A stretch of DNA of 5,286 bases from JBKQHQ01 sp052148715 (GTDB taxonomy: Bacteria; Pseudomonadota; Alphaproteobacteria; Rhizobiales; Xanthobacteraceae): assembly GCA_052148715.1 (NCBI GenBank), contig JBKQHQ010000198.1, positions 1 through 5,286 on the forward strand, written 5' to 3'. Positions within the stretch are counted from its first letter, which is position 1, and each line of letters opens with the position of its first letter. Shown here in pieces: positions 4,883 through 5,286 of this stretch. The position numbers were made by a program, and so were the translations under genes. Under the pieces are notes generated by a model, which saw only the letters and a program-made list of their open reading frames with translations, ran no database searches and was not told the DNA's origin.

Positions 4883-4927
4883 TTTGGGATTGCCAGACTG
4901 ACCGGGCGTCCACTTGACCAGATTGTC
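4883..4927 (-). pseudogene. Possible DUF5681 N-terminal remnant
   Basis: On the minus strand this reads DNLVKWTPGQSGNPK. The pattern (W/F)-x-P-G-Q-S-G-N-P-(K/R/A)-G-R-P is the hallmark N-terminus of DUF5681 proteins, often found near phage or mobile genes. Here the usual GRP after the Lys is replaced by DTQS, and the frame soon loses protein character. It lies in an open frame running from 5047 to 4661, next to the IS66 fragment. A chance match is possible, but nine consecutive fitting residues make a relic more likely. Confidence 0.35.
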
Positions 4928-4958
4928 TGGTGTTTTCCCGTCGCTGTTATTGCCGCTG

Positions 4959-5099
4959 TTACCAGCGGATGATTGCTGGAATTTCGCGATTTTTTCGCGG
5001 ACGATGCGGCGTGCGAGGACTATCTTGCCCGGCTTCGTCGACCTCACGCCGTGCCTCGTCCGGCGTTGGAGGTTGCGGATTGTCTTCCGCGATCACGGA
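4959..5099 (-). other. Non-homologous tail fused to the IS66 fragment
   Basis: Past LNRK, the transposase frame continues in frame for 46 residues (SVIAEDNPQPPTPDEARREV, then DEAGQDSP, an Arg/Pro-rich part, and a stop at 4959-4961). This does not look like the IS66 C-terminus, which normally goes on with N-x-L-F-A-G-S-x-x-G-G. A GTG at about 5094 could start a small separate protein (MIAEDNPQPP...), but I see no clear ribosome-binding site and do not recognise it. Confidence 0.35.
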
Positions 5100-5286
5100 C
5101 TTCCGATTAAGAACGATGGGGCGCATGCTTCTTTCGACGATGTTGGTGTCGAGCTCGACGCGGCCGTCGTCGAGGAAGCGGGTGAGCCCGTCCCAATGGT
5201 TCAAGGCATAGCGGATGTCTTCGGCGATCGTCGCCTTGACGGAGACGCGCGCGAGCTGCTGCTCGAACCAGGCTTTGAGCGCCAGC
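5100..5286 (-). mobile_element. tnpC: IS66-family transposase (TnpC) fragment, cut at both ends
   Basis: Read leftward from the window edge, this gives LALKAWFEQQLARVSVKATI, then AEDIRYALNHWDGLTRFLDD and GRVELDTNIVERSMRPIVLN, ending at RK. It is the late part of the DDE catalytic domain of IS66 TnpC. The motif ELD(T/N)N..ER..RP includes the catalytic Glu, whose codon is at 5133-5135. The 5' part lies beyond the window. Homology ends sharply at about 5100, about 60-70 residues before the expected C-terminus, and no terminal inverted repeat is seen, so the element was broken by deletion or another rearrangement. It cannot give a normal transposase. Confidence 0.85.

Noticed and set aside
1..5286. 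tRNA, rRNA, CRISPR array or toxin-antitoxin pair
   Set aside because: No cloverleaf, rRNA segment, regularly spaced repeat or paired small-gene arrangement was seen by eye on either strand.

Overview
The window looks like a piece of an alphaproteobacterial chromosome, most likely from the Bradyrhizobium/Rhodopseudomonas group (Nitrobacteraceae). The grounds are recall of protein families typical there: small secreted DUF1236-like proteins, a PAS plus HisKA_2-type soluble histidine kinase, and Crp/Fnr regulators of characteristic sequence. This was read by eye only, with no database search.

Layout. (1) Positions 1-900 hold no intact gene. Two short fragments of known-looking protein families lie back to back on opposite strands: a family 4 glycosyltransferase piece on + (235-360) and a possible GTPase piece on - (about 383-493). 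A strong GC-rich inverted repeat lies at 637-657. This looks like a decayed accessory stretch. (2) Positions 960-1856 hold two convergent paralogous genes for small exported proteins. The + copy (960-1322) has lost the usual C-terminal part of the family and carries an internal in-frame duplication. The - copy (1470-1856) looks intact. (3) Positions 1857-2119 are a non-coding stretch rich in short palindromes. (4) Positions 2120-3791 form a probable two-gene operon: a HisKA_2-type histidine kinase whose PAS domain is cut at its 5' end by a stop codon, then a Crp/Fnr-family regulator starting 7 bases after the kinase stop. (5) Positions 3792-3999 are a spacer with a perfect 20-bp palindrome overlapping a possible promoter. 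(6) Positions 4000-4674 encode a second, different Crp/Fnr-family regulator with a well-kept cyclic-nucleotide pocket motif. (7) Positions 4675-5286 are a scar region: a possible DUF5681 N-terminal remnant, and an IS66-family TnpC fragment on - that runs off the right edge and has lost its normal C-terminus.

How the parts may work together. The kinase and first Crp/Fnr gene are so close that they are probably co-transcribed, suggesting a signalling module whose output may be the regulator. No response regulator is present in the window. The second regulator has its own ribosome-binding site and probably its own promoter. No clearly new system was found. The most interesting items are the 20-bp palindrome between the two regulators, the truncated kinase coupled to a Crp/Fnr regulator, and the rearranged exported-protein pair.
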